Assembly (NCBI RefSeq): GCF_042646065.1
Contig: NZ_JBHRTA010000038.1
Coordinates: 1,128,596-1,192,595 of the forward strand
Length of the DNA: 64,000 nucleotides
Direction: 5' to 3'
From: Parapedobacter deserti
GTDB lineage: Bacteria > Bacteroidota > Bacteroidia > Sphingobacteriales > Sphingobacteriaceae
Shown: positions 17,741-26,642 of the stretch, in pieces
How the letters are laid out: each line of letters begins with the position of its first letter
Position numbering within the stretch: position 1 is the first letter of the stretch
The notes under the pieces: generated by a model
Told to the model about the DNA's origin: nothing
Seen by the model: only the letters and a program-made list of their open reading frames with translations
The model's database searches: none
Made by a program: the position numbers and the translations under genes

Positions 17741-18505
17741 CTATTCTTCCTTTACCACCGTTGTCGCGTTTGCCTGTACCGTTGGCATGATGATCATATC
17801 GTTGATATTGACATGCTTTGGGCGGGACGCGGCAAACCATACGGCATCAGCCACGTCTGCTGCTACCAATGGTTCGATGTTTTTATAGACGGCCGTTGCC
17901 CGTTCCCTATCGCCTTTAAAACGGATTTCGGAAAATTCGGTTTCTACCATTCCGGGATGCACGGCTGTTACTTTGATATGCTTATCCAGCAGATCGATGC
18001 GCATCCCCTTGGTTAGTGCATCCACCGCATGCTTGGTTGCGCAATACACGTTGCCATTCGGATACACCTCTTTACCGGCAATGGAGCCGATGTTGATAAT
18101 ATGGCCGGATCTGCGCGCCACCATTGAGGGCACCACCGCTCGGGTTATATACAATAGACCTTTTATATTGGTGTCGATCATGCGGTCCCAGTCGCCGGTG
18201 TCGCCTCCATCGATGGGGTCGAGGCCTTGGCTCAGGCCGGCATTGTTGACCAGTACGTCCACTTGTTTCCACTCATTGGGCAGGTTGCTGAACGCTGAAA
18301 ACACTTCATCCGCGTTGCGGACATCGAGGGCGAGCAGATGGGTCTTGGTTCCATATTCCTGTGTGAGTCGCTCGGAGAGCGTTTCCAGGCGGTTGATGCG
18401 GCGGGCGGCAAGCAGGAGATCATATCCTTCGTGTGCAAATCTGCTGGCGCAGGCTTCGCCGATCCCTGCGCTGGCTCCGGTGATGAATGCTATTTTTTTA
18501 GACAT
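17741..18505 (-). CDS. SDR family NADP-dependent oxidoreductase (YdfG-like)
   Basis: Classical short-chain dehydrogenase of about 254 aa. The start at 18505 (MSKKIAFITGASAGIGEACA) puts the TGxxxGIG nucleotide-binding motif at the N-terminus; the extension to 18559 is not supported. The NNAG motif (VLVNNAGLSQG), the catalytic Ser in INIGSIAGKEVYP and YxxxK in YCATKHAV are all present. The sequence most resembles YdfG-type 3-hydroxy acid / malonic semialdehyde reductases, but the substrate is uncertain. It is the third gene of a probable menG-porT-SDR transcript, 46 nt after porT. Confidence 0.9.
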   Translation of the reverse strand: MSKKIAFITGASAGIGEACASRFAHEGYDLLLAARRINRLETLSERLTQEYGTKTHLLALDVRNADEVFSAFSNLPNEWKQVDVLVNNAGLSQGLDPIDGGDTGDWDRMIDTNIKGLLYITRAVVPSMVARRSGHIINIGSIAGKEVYPNGNVYCATKHAVDALTKGMRIDLLDKHIKVTAVHPGMVETEFSEIRFKGDRERATAVYKNIEPLVAADVADAVWFAASRPKHVNINDMIIMPTVQANATTVVKEE

Positions 18506-18551
18506 AAGATATGAGACATCAGGCATGAGACTATTACTTTTTTCGTTACTG

Positions 18552-19325
18552 TCACTCAAAGAACAGACTGATCTGAAAATTCCGTAACATCATTCGTTCT
18601 ATAGGGTGGTTGTACATGTTCGGTTCCCTTGCATCCAGCAGGTTGCCTATGCTCTGTACCCACTTAATTTCGGGTGCCATTTTGAAGAAATCGAAATATA
18701 GGTCGAACCCGATCCCTGCTTCGTATGAAAAATAACCGGGTTTGGTCTTTAGGAATTTTTCAACGGGGGCGAAACCAGTATCGTCGTAACGTTTGCTCGA
18801 CACCACATTGATGGAATATTTGCCTCCGCCGATGAGGTAACCGCGGTAGTTGCCTTTCCGGTCCGATTTGAACTTGAACAGCAGGGGCAAATCGATGTAA
18901 GAAGCCCTCACCAGTGCCGTGAGCTGTCGATCGTGGTTGCTGTTATTTGTATAGGGCGTATAGCCGTAGTTTACGGTCTTATTGGAAAAAACGAGCGCTG
19001 GGGTGAACCGGATGTTGGCATTTTCGGAAATTTTGACGTCTGCCAATAATCCCAGTCCGACACCGTGATAAATTGGAGAAGACACACTATAAAGCGAATC
19101 TGCGATCTGATTTCCATTTGGTGCCTGGAACGGGGCTTGCCAGTCTCGTGTCAATGTGATTTTGTAATCCGCGTTGATGTAATGGAAGCTAAAGCCGAAA
19201 TGGAGTTGCTCATCATCCACGCCACCGCCCCACCGTTGGAACCGCTGTTGGGCCGAAGTAGGTAAAACCATCAGCAGCGACAGGGAAAGTGCGCAGGCAA
19301 TCGATATCCAGGACAGCGGTTTCAT
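18552..19325 (-). CDS. PorT-like outer-membrane barrel protein
   Basis: A 257-aa protein with signal peptide (MKPLSWISIACALSLSLLM, cleavage near TSAQ) and beta-rich segments (HFGFSFHYINADYKITL, YLIGGGKYSINVVSSKRY) ending in NFQISLFFE. Size, barrel pattern and position immediately after the menaquinone methyltransferase gene match PorT, a protein needed for type IX secretion in Porphyromonas, where porT is also beside ubiE. The start at 19325 overlaps the menG stop (ATGA), so the two are translationally coupled. The PorT identity rests on synteny plus general sequence character, not an alignment; a generic porin-family protein is the alternative. Confidence 0.72.
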   Translation of the reverse strand: MKPLSWISIACALSLSLLMVLPTSAQQRFQRWGGGVDDEQLHFGFSFHYINADYKITLTRDWQAPFQAPNGNQIADSLYSVSSPIYHGVGLGLLADVKISENANIRFTPALVFSNKTVNYGYTPYTNNSNHDRQLTALVRASYIDLPLLFKFKSDRKGNYRGYLIGGGKYSINVVSSKRYDDTGFAPVEKFLKTKPGYFSYEAGIGFDLYFDFFKMAPEIKWVQSIGNLLDAREPNMYNHPIERMMLRNFQISLFFE

Positions 19326-20059
19326 TTTGTGCCGATGTAGATGGTGCAGATGCCGAACGTTTGCGGACGGCACACCGTTTTGCTAAATCCGGCCCGGCAC
19401 AGGATATCGGTAAAACGATGGCCATCAGGAAATCGGGCCACGGACGCGGGGAGATAGCTGTACGCACGATAATCTTTCGAAAATATTCTGCCGATCAATG
19501 GCGTGACGCGGTTGAAGTAGAACCGATAAAGCTGTTTCACGGGAAAGCGCTTGGGGTTTGAGAACTCGAGGATCACCGCTTGCCCTCCCGGTTTCAGTAC
19601 ACGGCAGATATCGGCAAGCCCTTTTCCGAGGTTTTCGAAATTGCGTACGCCAAAAGCCACCGTTACCGCATCGAAGGTACTGTCTGCAAATGGCAGGTTT
19701 TCCGAGTCGCCCAGCAATACTTCAAACTTGTCTTCAAGGTCTTTTTTGACTATTTTTTCTTTAGCGACGTCCAACATGCCCTGAGAAATGTCGACGCCGA
19801 CGACTTTTGAGGGCTGAAGTATCTTAATTGCTTCGAGTGCAAAATCACCCGTGCCAGTGGCGACATCCAACAGGTACTTCGGTTTCGCCGCTTTCAGTGC
19901 GCGTATGGCTTTTTTCCGCCAAATGATATCAATGCCGAGCGACAGGAAGTGATTGAGAAAATCATAGGTGCCTGATATATTGTCGAACATGTCAGCCACC
20001 TGTTCCTTTTTCGCTGTGTCGCTTTCGTTGTAAGGTTTTACTGTTTCCGATGTCGTCAT
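19322..20059 (-). CDS. menG: Demethylmenaquinone methyltransferase
   Basis: SAM-dependent C-methyltransferase (UbiE/MenG family, 245 aa from the second Met) performing the last step of menaquinone synthesis. Motifs: KEQVADMFDNISGTYDFLNH and IDIIWRKKAIRAL (UbiE N-terminal signature), the SAM loop LLDVATGTGDFALEA, DAVTVAFGVRNFENL, and the C-terminal TFGICTIYIGTK. The Met at 20059 is preferred over 20068 because a TATCTTTG -7 box ends 6 nt upstream of it, which leaves no room for the earlier codon inside a transcript. In a menaquinone-only phylum this is the menG function. It is first in a probable operon with porT and an SDR. Confidence 0.94.
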   Translation of the reverse strand: MTTSETVKPYNESDTAKKEQVADMFDNISGTYDFLNHFLSLGIDIIWRKKAIRALKAAKPKYLLDVATGTGDFALEAIKILQPSKVVGVDISQGMLDVAKEKIVKKDLEDKFEVLLGDSENLPFADSTFDAVTVAFGVRNFENLGKGLADICRVLKPGGQAVILEFSNPKRFPVKQLYRFYFNRVTPLIGRIFSKDYRAYSYLPASVARFPDGHRFTDILCRAGFSKTVCRPQTFGICTIYIGTK

Positions 20060-20065
20060 GATACG

Positions 20066-20073
20066 CAAAGATA
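20066..20073 (-). promoter_or_regulatory. -7 box suggesting a leaderless menG transcript
   Basis: Minus strand TATCTTTG ends 6 nt upstream of the ATG at 20059, so transcription would start at or next to the start codon. No convincing TTG upstream box is seen 19-20 bp away. Confidence 0.45.
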
Positions 20074-20488
20074 GGCTTTTAGGATTTACGATTTAGGATT
20101 ATTGATGCCAGGGCCGGACTTTTATTTAGCATCAACAGTGCTATTGTGGTTACGGTCAGGGGCTGGCTGCGCCCGCAAAATGTGGTGCGGAAGCGCTAGG
20201 GTTTGATAATCAATACCTATGAATGATTTGGCTAATCAACAGCTTACAAAGTTGTCAACAAATCTGCAAGCTACTGGCTACCAATACCGATTTGTCGTTT
20301 TCAACATTTTTTGCACAGACGATGTTAAAAACGTATATTGCTAATTATGCCTGTTTCAAGGCAAAACGCATTGAAAAAACGGAATTGTGAGGACGTTGTT
20401 CAGAACTTACAGGAATACCGGCCGCCGAAAATCCATACTTTTGTTCTGCTGGTTTTAGAAGCAGCAGCTGTTATATTCAATATTAGAT
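20074..20488. other. Intergenic region between menG and dnaB
   Basis: About 415 bp with no credible gene. It separates two divergently transcribed genes. On the plus strand TACTTTTG at 20436-20443 matches the -7 consensus, about 45 nt before dnaB. No tRNA, riboswitch or terminator was recognised. Confidence 0.5.
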
Positions 20489-22066
20489 ATGAGTAACGAG
20501 AATGAGTATCCTTCCAGTCAGGCCGGTGCTGCACGCGGCGCATTTGCCGAGCGGCGGACGCGGCTGAACAACTTGGTGAGTGGGTTAGGTAAGTTGCCCC
20601 CGCAGGCCGTAGATCTGGAAGAGGCTGTGTTAGGTGCACTGATGCTTGAGAAAAATGCGCTCAGCGAGGTCATTGACATTCTCAAGCCCGAAACATTCTA
20701 TAAGGAAACGCACCAGAAAATTTTTGAAGCCATCTATAACCTGTTCCAGAAGACTTCGCCGATAGACCTTCTCACGGTCACCGCGGAGTTACGGAAAATG
20801 GGTGCATTGGAACTCGTGGGCGGAGCATACTACATCACCCAGCTGACCGACCGCGTGGTATCAGCAGCCAATATTGAATACCATGCGCGCATTATTTCAC
20901 AGAAATATATCCAGCGAGAGCTGATCAAGGTTTCCACGGAGATCATCAGCAATGCGTATGAAGACACCACCGATATCTTTGACTTGCTTGACCATGCCGA
21001 AAAGAGCTTGTTTGATATCGCTCAGAATAACCTTCGGCGGGATACGCGCAAGATGGACGATATTATGCGGGAGGCGGTGGAAGCGTTGGAGACGCTTCGC
21101 GATCGGACAGACGGCCTCACGGGCGTGCCGTCCGGTTTTACCGAATTGGACCGGATGACGTCGGGTTGGCAGCCCTCCGACCTGGTCATTGTGGCTGCCC
21201 GGCCGGCCATGGGTAAGACGGCGTTTGTACTGAGCTGTGCACGCAATGCGGCGGTCGATCACGGCAAGCCGGTGGCGGTATTTTCGCTGGAGATGTCTTC
21301 CGTTCAGCTGGTAAACCGCCTCATTGCGGGCGAAACCGAAATTGAGCAGGAAAAGCTCCGTAAAGGCAGTCTTGCGGACCACGAGTGGACGCAGCTCCAC
21401 TCGCGCATCGGGCGGCTCACGGAGGCACCTTTACTCATCGACGACACCCCGGCGCTGAATATTTTTGAGTTCCGGGCCAAGTGCAGGCGGCTCAAAGCCC
21501 AATATGATATCCAGATGGTGATCGTGGATTACCTTCAGCTCATGCACGGCAAGAATGATGGCAAAGGAGGTAACCGCGAACAGGAAATCGGCAGCATCTC
21601 CCGGTCGCTGAAGTCGGTGGCAAAGGAGTTGAATATCCCGGTCATCGCACTTTCGCAGCTCAGCCGTGCCGTGGAAAGCCGTCCGGGTGGCAGCAAGAGG
21701 CCTATGCTTTCGGATCTGCGTGAATCCGGTTCCATCGAGCAGGATGCCGATATGGTATTGTTTCTGTACCGGCCGGAATATTATGGCCTTACCGAGGATG
21801 AGGCAGGTCGTCCCACCGCAGGAGTGGGGGAGGTGATTATCGCCAAGCACCGAAACGGGGAGACGGGCACCGTGCAGCTTCGGTTTGTGGGTAAGTACGT
21901 GAAATTTACCGATTTGGAAGACGACTTCTCTTTCGGTGGTGACGGTGGGCTTTCCGGTCCGACGTCGTTCTCATCTGGCATAGCACCATCAGCGTCCTTC
22001 GACCAACCGGGAAGCATCGTGCGGCAATCGCGGATGAATGACATGAATGATGATTCGCCGTTTTAA
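20489..22066 (+). CDS. dnaB: Replicative DNA helicase DnaB
   Basis: Hexameric 5'-3' replicative helicase (525 aa). The N-terminal domain begins near PPQAVDLEEAVLGALMLEKNAL, followed by the linker and the RecA-like ATPase with Walker A AARPAMGKTAF (about 238-248), Walker B-type MVIVDYLQLM, and the conserved SRAVESRPG and DLRESGSIEQDADMV segments. No intein interrupts these motifs. The first ~35 residues are a lineage-specific extension, and the C-terminus is a flexible Gly/Ser-rich tail after DLEDDFSF, common in Bacteroidota. It is followed 191 nt later by pcrA on the same strand, with a separate promoter. Confidence 0.97.
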   Translation: MSNENEYPSSQAGAARGAFAERRTRLNNLVSGLGKLPPQAVDLEEAVLGALMLEKNALSEVIDILKPETFYKETHQKIFEAIYNLFQKTSPIDLLTVTAELRKMGALELVGGAYYITQLTDRVVSAANIEYHARIISQKYIQRELIKVSTEIISNAYEDTTDIFDLLDHAEKSLFDIAQNNLRRDTRKMDDIMREAVEALETLRDRTDGLTGVPSGFTELDRMTSGWQPSDLVIVAARPAMGKTAFVLSCARNAAVDHGKPVAVFSLEMSSVQLVNRLIAGETEIEQEKLRKGSLADHEWTQLHSRIGRLTEAPLLIDDTPALNIFEFRAKCRRLKAQYDIQMVIVDYLQLMHGKNDGKGGNREQEIGSISRSLKSVAKELNIPVIALSQLSRAVESRPGGSKRPMLSDLRESGSIEQDADMVLFLYRPEYYGLTEDEAGRPTAGVGEVIIAKHRNGETGTVQLRFVGKYVKFTDLEDDFSFGGDGGLSGPTSFSSGIAPSASFDQPGSIVRQSRMNDMNDDSPF

Positions 22067-22206
22067 TCGATTGGTTAGTTAATTTCGATCGGCTTGCAGC
22101 GCCTGCGTATTGCTTACACGTCAAACCCGGCAAGGGCAGTTGGTTTCGGTGATGCGGCTAAAGTCGTCTAATTTAGCCCTTCGTTTTAATGCAATTACCT
22201 AAAACC

Positions 22207-22214
22207 CTATCTTT
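22207..22214 (+). promoter_or_regulatory. -7 box of pcrA
   Basis: TATCTTTG, 19 bp downstream of a T-rich GTTTT-like element near 22183-22187. It lies inside the longest pcrA reading frame and so argues for a downstream translation start. Confidence 0.5.
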
Positions 22215-22257
22215 GCGCTTCGGGAAACACAGACAAGAGGAAACGAAAGGAACAGCA

Positions 22258-24528
22258 TTGGATTATTTAGCAGGTTTAAACCCTTCGCAGCGCGCCGCGG
22301 TAGAGCATACCGAAGGGCCGGTAATGATTGTGGCCGGGGCGGGGTCGGGTAAGACTCGGGTAATCACTTACCGGGTGGCCCATTTGGTACGCAGGGGAGT
22401 GGATCCGTTCAACATCCTAGTGCTTACTTTTACCAACAAAGCGGCCAAGGAGATGCGCGAGCGCATCATGAAAGTGGTAGGCGACGAGGCAAAAAATACC
22501 TGGATGGGCACATTCCACTCCGTGTTTGCAAAGATTTTGCGCGTCGAGGCCGAGCACATCGGCTATCCGCGAAATTTCACGATCTATGATACCGATGACA
22601 GCAAAAGCCTTATTCGCAGTATTCTCAAGGAAATGCAGCTGGACGACAAGCTTTATAACGCCAGTTTCGTATACAACCGGATTTCATCGGCCAAAAACAA
22701 CCTGATCTCCGCCCAGGAATACAGCAGTAACGAACAGATACAAGCAGACGACTATTCCAACGGTCGGGGGCAGCTCGGGCAAATCTACCTCACGTATACC
22801 CAACGCTGCTATAAGGCAGGCGCTATGGATTTCGATGATCTCCTGTTCAAGACCAACGTGCTGTTCCGCGAAAATCCCGATGTGCTGCATAAATACCAGC
22901 ATAAGTTTAAATACTTGATGGTGGATGAGTATCAGGACACGAATTTTTCGCAATACCTGATCGTCCGGAAATTGGCTGCCATCAACGAAAACATCTGCGT
23001 AGTGGGGGATGATGCCCAGAGCATCTATGCTTTCCGCGGTGCCAATATCCAAAATATCCTCAATTTTGAAAAGGACTACCCCGATCTGAAGGTCTTCAAG
23101 CTGGAACAGAATTACCGGTCGACGCAGAACATCGTAAATGCGGCAAACAGCATCATCGCCAATAATAAGAACCAGCTGAAGAAAAACGTTTTTTCGGAAA
23201 ATGAAGCCGGCGATAAGATAAAGGTATGCCGAGCATTCAGCGATAACGAAGAAGGCAAGATCGTGGCGGAAGCCATCGCCCAGGAACGGGCGCTCAGCGG
23301 GAGTACGTATCGGGATTTTGCCATCCTTTACCGTACCAATGCGCAGTCGCGGGCGATGGAGGAGGCCTTGCGGAAAATCAATGTTCCATACAAGATATAC
23401 GGTGGCACGTCGTTTTACCAGCGTAAGGAAATCAAGGACCTTATTGCTTATTTTAGGCTGACTTTCAACCCGAACGACGAGGAAGCGATCAAGCGCGTCA
23501 TCAACTATCCCCGCAGGGGCATCGGAGACACAACAGTGGACCGTGTCCTCATCGCTGCAGATAAGCACCAAGTGACGCTGTGGGATGTGATCAGCAATGC
23601 AAGCACTTACCTGGATGGCCGCAGCGCAGGGGCGGTAGGTGTGTTCGGCACGATGATACAAGGATTTCAGGTGGTGGCTAAAAACCATTCGGCATTTGAA
23701 GCGGCGATGCACATCGCGCAGCATTCGGGTATCCTGAAAGACCTTTACGCGGATAAGTCTGTGGAAGGGCTGAGCCGTTATGAAAATATCCAGGAGCTCC
23801 TCAATGGTATCAAAGAGTTCAGCGAACGCGAAGACATCGAAGAGAAGGGGCTGGATGTGTTCATGCAGGACATCGCCCTGCTGACCAACGACGACAATGA
23901 CAAAGACCCCAACGCGGACACGGTATCACTGATGACCATCCACTCATCCAAAGGGCTGGAGTTTCCGCATGTGTTTATCGTTGGGCTGGAAGAAAACCTG
24001 TTTCCTTCGCAGCTGTCGCTGAATTCGCGGAGCGAGCTTGAAGAGGAACGGAGGCTGTTCTATGTGGCGGTAACCCGTGCAGAGAAAAAGCTGACGCTTA
24101 GCTATGCTACCTCGCGCTACCGCTGGGGTACGTTGAATAATTGCGAGCCAAGCCGGTTTTTGGACGAACTGAACCCAGCGTACCTCGACCTTGACTTTAA
24201 ACCCAAGTCAATGCCGCAGGACACCGCTTCCTTCGGCGACGAACGGCAGGCGTGGAGCCAGCGCGATGTCTTCACCAAGCCAAAACCGAAGGTGCCGCCG
24301 AAGACAACAGCGATGCTGCCGAAGGCGCACACACCGACACCGGGTTTCGCCCCATCGGATACCAGCAACCTGCAAGTAGGCATGGAGGTTGAGCATGAGC
24401 GCTTTGGGTTTGGCAAGGTGGTCAACCTGGAGGGAAGTAAAAACGACGTAAAAGCAACTATTTTCTTCAAAGAATTGGGGCAGAAGCAATTGTTGCTTAA
24501 ATTTGCAAAGCTGAGAATCGTAGGATAG
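22258..24528 (+). CDS. pcrA: ATP-dependent DNA helicase PcrA/UvrD
   Basis: SF1A 3'-5' helicase for repair and replication restart (756 aa from the TTG start). The frame is open from an ATG at 22189, but a TATCTTTG box at 22207-22214 would start transcription after that codon. The TTG at 22258 follows the purine-rich AAAGGAA and gives the family-typical beginning (DYLAGLNPSQRAAV). Motifs: Walker A AGAGSGKTRVITYR, LTFTNKAAKEMRER, MVDEYQDTN, VGDDAQSIYAFRGA, LEQNYRSTQNI, and TIHSSKGLEFPHVF with VAVTRAEKKL. The C-terminal domain carries a PcrA-type tail (VGMEVEHERFGFGKVVNLEG). Downstream DUF4290 begins 17 nt later. Confidence 0.95.
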   Translation: MDYLAGLNPSQRAAVEHTEGPVMIVAGAGSGKTRVITYRVAHLVRRGVDPFNILVLTFTNKAAKEMRERIMKVVGDEAKNTWMGTFHSVFAKILRVEAEHIGYPRNFTIYDTDDSKSLIRSILKEMQLDDKLYNASFVYNRISSAKNNLISAQEYSSNEQIQADDYSNGRGQLGQIYLTYTQRCYKAGAMDFDDLLFKTNVLFRENPDVLHKYQHKFKYLMVDEYQDTNFSQYLIVRKLAAINENICVVGDDAQSIYAFRGANIQNILNFEKDYPDLKVFKLEQNYRSTQNIVNAANSIIANNKNQLKKNVFSENEAGDKIKVCRAFSDNEEGKIVAEAIAQERALSGSTYRDFAILYRTNAQSRAMEEALRKINVPYKIYGGTSFYQRKEIKDLIAYFRLTFNPNDEEAIKRVINYPRRGIGDTTVDRVLIAADKHQVTLWDVISNASTYLDGRSAGAVGVFGTMIQGFQVVAKNHSAFEAAMHIAQHSGILKDLYADKSVEGLSRYENIQELLNGIKEFSEREDIEEKGLDVFMQDIALLTNDDNDKDPNADTVSLMTIHSSKGLEFPHVFIVGLEENLFPSQLSLNSRSELEEERRLFYVAVTRAEKKLTLSYATSRYRWGTLNNCEPSRFLDELNPAYLDLDFKPKSMPQDTASFGDERQAWSQRDVFTKPKPKVPPKTTAMLPKAHTPTPGFAPSDTSNLQVGMEVEHERFGFGKVVNLEGSKNDVKATIFFKELGQKQLLLKFAKLRIVG

Positions 24529-24545
24529 GGGATAACAATAAAACT

Positions 24546-25205
24546 ATGGAAATGGAATTTGATTACAATAGTACACGGCCGAGGCTGATTTTGGCAGAAT
24601 ATGGAAGGAACGTACAGAATATGGTGGATCATATCTGTACGTTGCCTACAAAGGAAGAACGTAACCGCCATGCTCAGGTCGTCATCGAGATGATGGGCTT
24701 TCTCAATCCGCACCTGCGCGATGTGGCCGATTTCAAGCATAAACTGTGGGACCACCTGCATATCATTTCGGACTTCAAGATTGATGTAGATTCGCCGTAC
24801 CCCGTTCCCGAACGCGACGCCATCCATCCGAAACCCGAACTGCTTGATTACCCGCAGCACCGGATCAAGTATAAGCATTATGGCTTTACCATCGAAAGGA
24901 TGATCGAAAGAGCCAAACAGATAGCTGACGCCGAAAAGAAGAAAGCCATGACGCAGGCTATCGCCAATTTCATGAAAATGGCCTATGTCACCTGGAACAA
25001 GGACTCGGTAGAGGACGATGCGATCATCAGCGACCTGCGGGAATTGTCTAATGGCGAACTGCAACTTGGCCCCGATGTAAGCCTGACGAAGCTCGACTTC
25101 AAGACCCCGCCTCCGGGCAGCCGTACCAAAAGTACAAACAACCCACAGAACGGCGCTGGTAAAAATAAGAAAGTCCAAAAGAAGCAAAAAAGCAAACGGC
25201 ACTAA
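24546..25205 (+). CDS. DUF4290 family protein
   Basis: Soluble protein of 219 aa restricted to Bacteroidota as far as known (DUF4290). The N-terminal part (about 1-180) is helical with YNSTRPRLILAEYGRNVQNM, DHICTLPTKEERNR and VAMMG-like IEMMGFLNPHLRDV stretches. The last ~30 residues are a strongly basic low-complexity tail (GKNKKVQKKQKSKRH), suggestive of nucleic-acid or ribosome contact, though no function is established. It sits between pcrA (17 nt) and murA (19 nt), a tight arrangement that suggests cotranscription with murA. Confidence 0.9.
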   Translation: MEMEFDYNSTRPRLILAEYGRNVQNMVDHICTLPTKEERNRHAQVVIEMMGFLNPHLRDVADFKHKLWDHLHIISDFKIDVDSPYPVPERDAIHPKPELLDYPQHRIKYKHYGFTIERMIERAKQIADAEKKKAMTQAIANFMKMAYVTWNKDSVEDDAIISDLRELSNGELQLGPDVSLTKLDFKTPPPGSRTKSTNNPQNGAGKNKKVQKKQKSKRH

Positions 25206-25224
25206 AAACGCCAATCGATAGCCC

Positions 25225-26550
25225 ATGAATGCATTCGAGATATACGGTGGAACGCCGTTGAAAGGAGATATTATACCCCAGGGTGCCAAAAATGAGGCCT
25301 TGCAGATCCTCTCTGCGGTGCTACTCACGGAAGAGGCAGTGACCGTCAGTAACATCCCCGATATAAAAGATGTGAACAAATTGATCGATCTGCTTCGTGA
25401 TCTGGGGGTTGAAGTGAACCGGCAAAGCAAGGACACCTATACGTTTCGCGCGCAGCATATCGATCTCGATTATTTCAAATCAGAGGAATTTAAGGCCAAG
25501 GGCAGTGGGCTGCGCGGATCTATCATGATCGTAGGACCCCTGCTGGCCCGGTTTGGCAGAGCAGCCATCCCAAGACCTGGGGGGGATAAAATCGGACGCA
25601 GGCGCCTGGATACCCATTTCCTCGGATTTGTAAAGCTGGGGGCACGGTTTCACTACGATCCTGACAGCCATTTTTTCAACGTGGATGCGACGAACCTCAA
25701 AGGGACATATATCCTGATGGATGAGGCTTCGGTGACCGGTACGGCCAATATCGTGATGGCCGCCGTACTTGCTGAGGGAACAACCACGATCTACAATGCC
25801 GCCTGCGAACCGTACCTGCAACAGCTCTGCAAAATGCTGAACAGGATGGGTGCGAAGATTTCAGGGATAGGCTCCAACCTGCTCACGATAGCCGGCGTGG
25901 ATCGTCTCGGCGGAACCAACCACCGAATGCTTCCTGACATGATCGAGATCGGCTCGTTCATCGGGCTAGCCGCAATGACGGAATCCGAAATCACCATCAA
26001 GGATGTGCATTTCAACGAGTTGGGTATTATACCGACTGTTTTTGCTAAGTTAGGCGTGCAGTTTGAACTGCGTGGTGACGATATCTTTATTCCTTCGCAG
26101 CAGAGCTACGAGGTAGATACGTTTATCGATGGGTCTATTCTCACGATCGCCGATGCTCCCTGGCCTGGCTTTACACCGGATTTGTTGAGTATCGTGCTGG
26201 TGGTTGCCACGCAGGCTAAAGGTAATGTACTGATCCATCAGAAGATGTTTGAGAGCCGACTGTTTTTTGTCGATAAGCTGATCGATATGGGGGCGCAGAT
26301 CATTCTTTGCGATCCGCACCGCGCTACGGTGATCGGGCTCAACAAGGCATTCAAACTGCGCGGCATTGAAATGACTTCACCTGATATACGGGCGGGAGTT
26401 TCCCTGTTGATCGCTGCGCTTTCGGCGCAGGGAAAATCCGTGATCCACAACATTGAGCAGATCGAGCGGGGGTATCAGGATATCGAGCTGAGACTAAAAG
26501 CACTGGGCGCTGCGATCCGGCGCATCGACGCAATCCCGCAGACGCTTTAA
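25225..26550 (+). CDS. murA: UDP-N-acetylglucosamine 1-carboxyvinyltransferase, Asp variant
   Basis: First committed enzyme of peptidoglycan synthesis, transferring enolpyruvate from PEP to UDP-GlcNAc (441 aa). The conserved Lys-Asn pair is in QGAKNEAL (residues 22-23). The loop that carries the catalytic Cys115 in E. coli (GGCxIGxRP) reads RPGGDKIGRRRLD here, so the position is Asp (residue 121). Cys-to-Asp enzymes are known to be active and insensitive to fosfomycin. Other conserved pieces are LMDEASVTGTANIVMAAVLAEG and AAMTESEITIKDVHF. The C-terminus AAIRRIDAIPQTL is normal. It is the last gene of the pcrA-DUF4290-murA cluster. Confidence 0.96.
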   Translation: MNAFEIYGGTPLKGDIIPQGAKNEALQILSAVLLTEEAVTVSNIPDIKDVNKLIDLLRDLGVEVNRQSKDTYTFRAQHIDLDYFKSEEFKAKGSGLRGSIMIVGPLLARFGRAAIPRPGGDKIGRRRLDTHFLGFVKLGARFHYDPDSHFFNVDATNLKGTYILMDEASVTGTANIVMAAVLAEGTTTIYNAACEPYLQQLCKMLNRMGAKISGIGSNLLTIAGVDRLGGTNHRMLPDMIEIGSFIGLAAMTESEITIKDVHFNELGIIPTVFAKLGVQFELRGDDIFIPSQQSYEVDTFIDGSILTIADAPWPGFTPDLLSIVLVVATQAKGNVLIHQKMFESRLFFVDKLIDMGAQIILCDPHRATVIGLNKAFKLRGIEMTSPDIRAGVSLLIAALSAQGKSVIHNIEQIERGYQDIELRLKALGAAIRRIDAIPQTL

Positions 26551-26642
26551 AACAATTTCGCACGTCAATTGTTTTATCGTATAAACATATTATTTTTACA
26601 AAAATTAGTGTTTAACCATCTATTACTTAATCATCAAAAATC

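Noticed and set aside
20074..20488. Possible replication origin features between menG and dnaB
   Set aside because: No DnaA-box cluster (TTATCCACA-like) or AT-rich unwinding region with repeats was found.
22684..23724. 346-codon open frame on the minus strand
   Set aside because: It lies entirely antisense to pcrA, whose helicase motifs are unmistakable; the translated frame shows no domain and has typical shadow composition.
24117..25436. 439-codon open frame on the minus strand
   Set aside because: Antisense to the end of pcrA, all of DUF4290 and the start of murA; three sense genes explain the DNA and no family motif is seen in the antisense frame.
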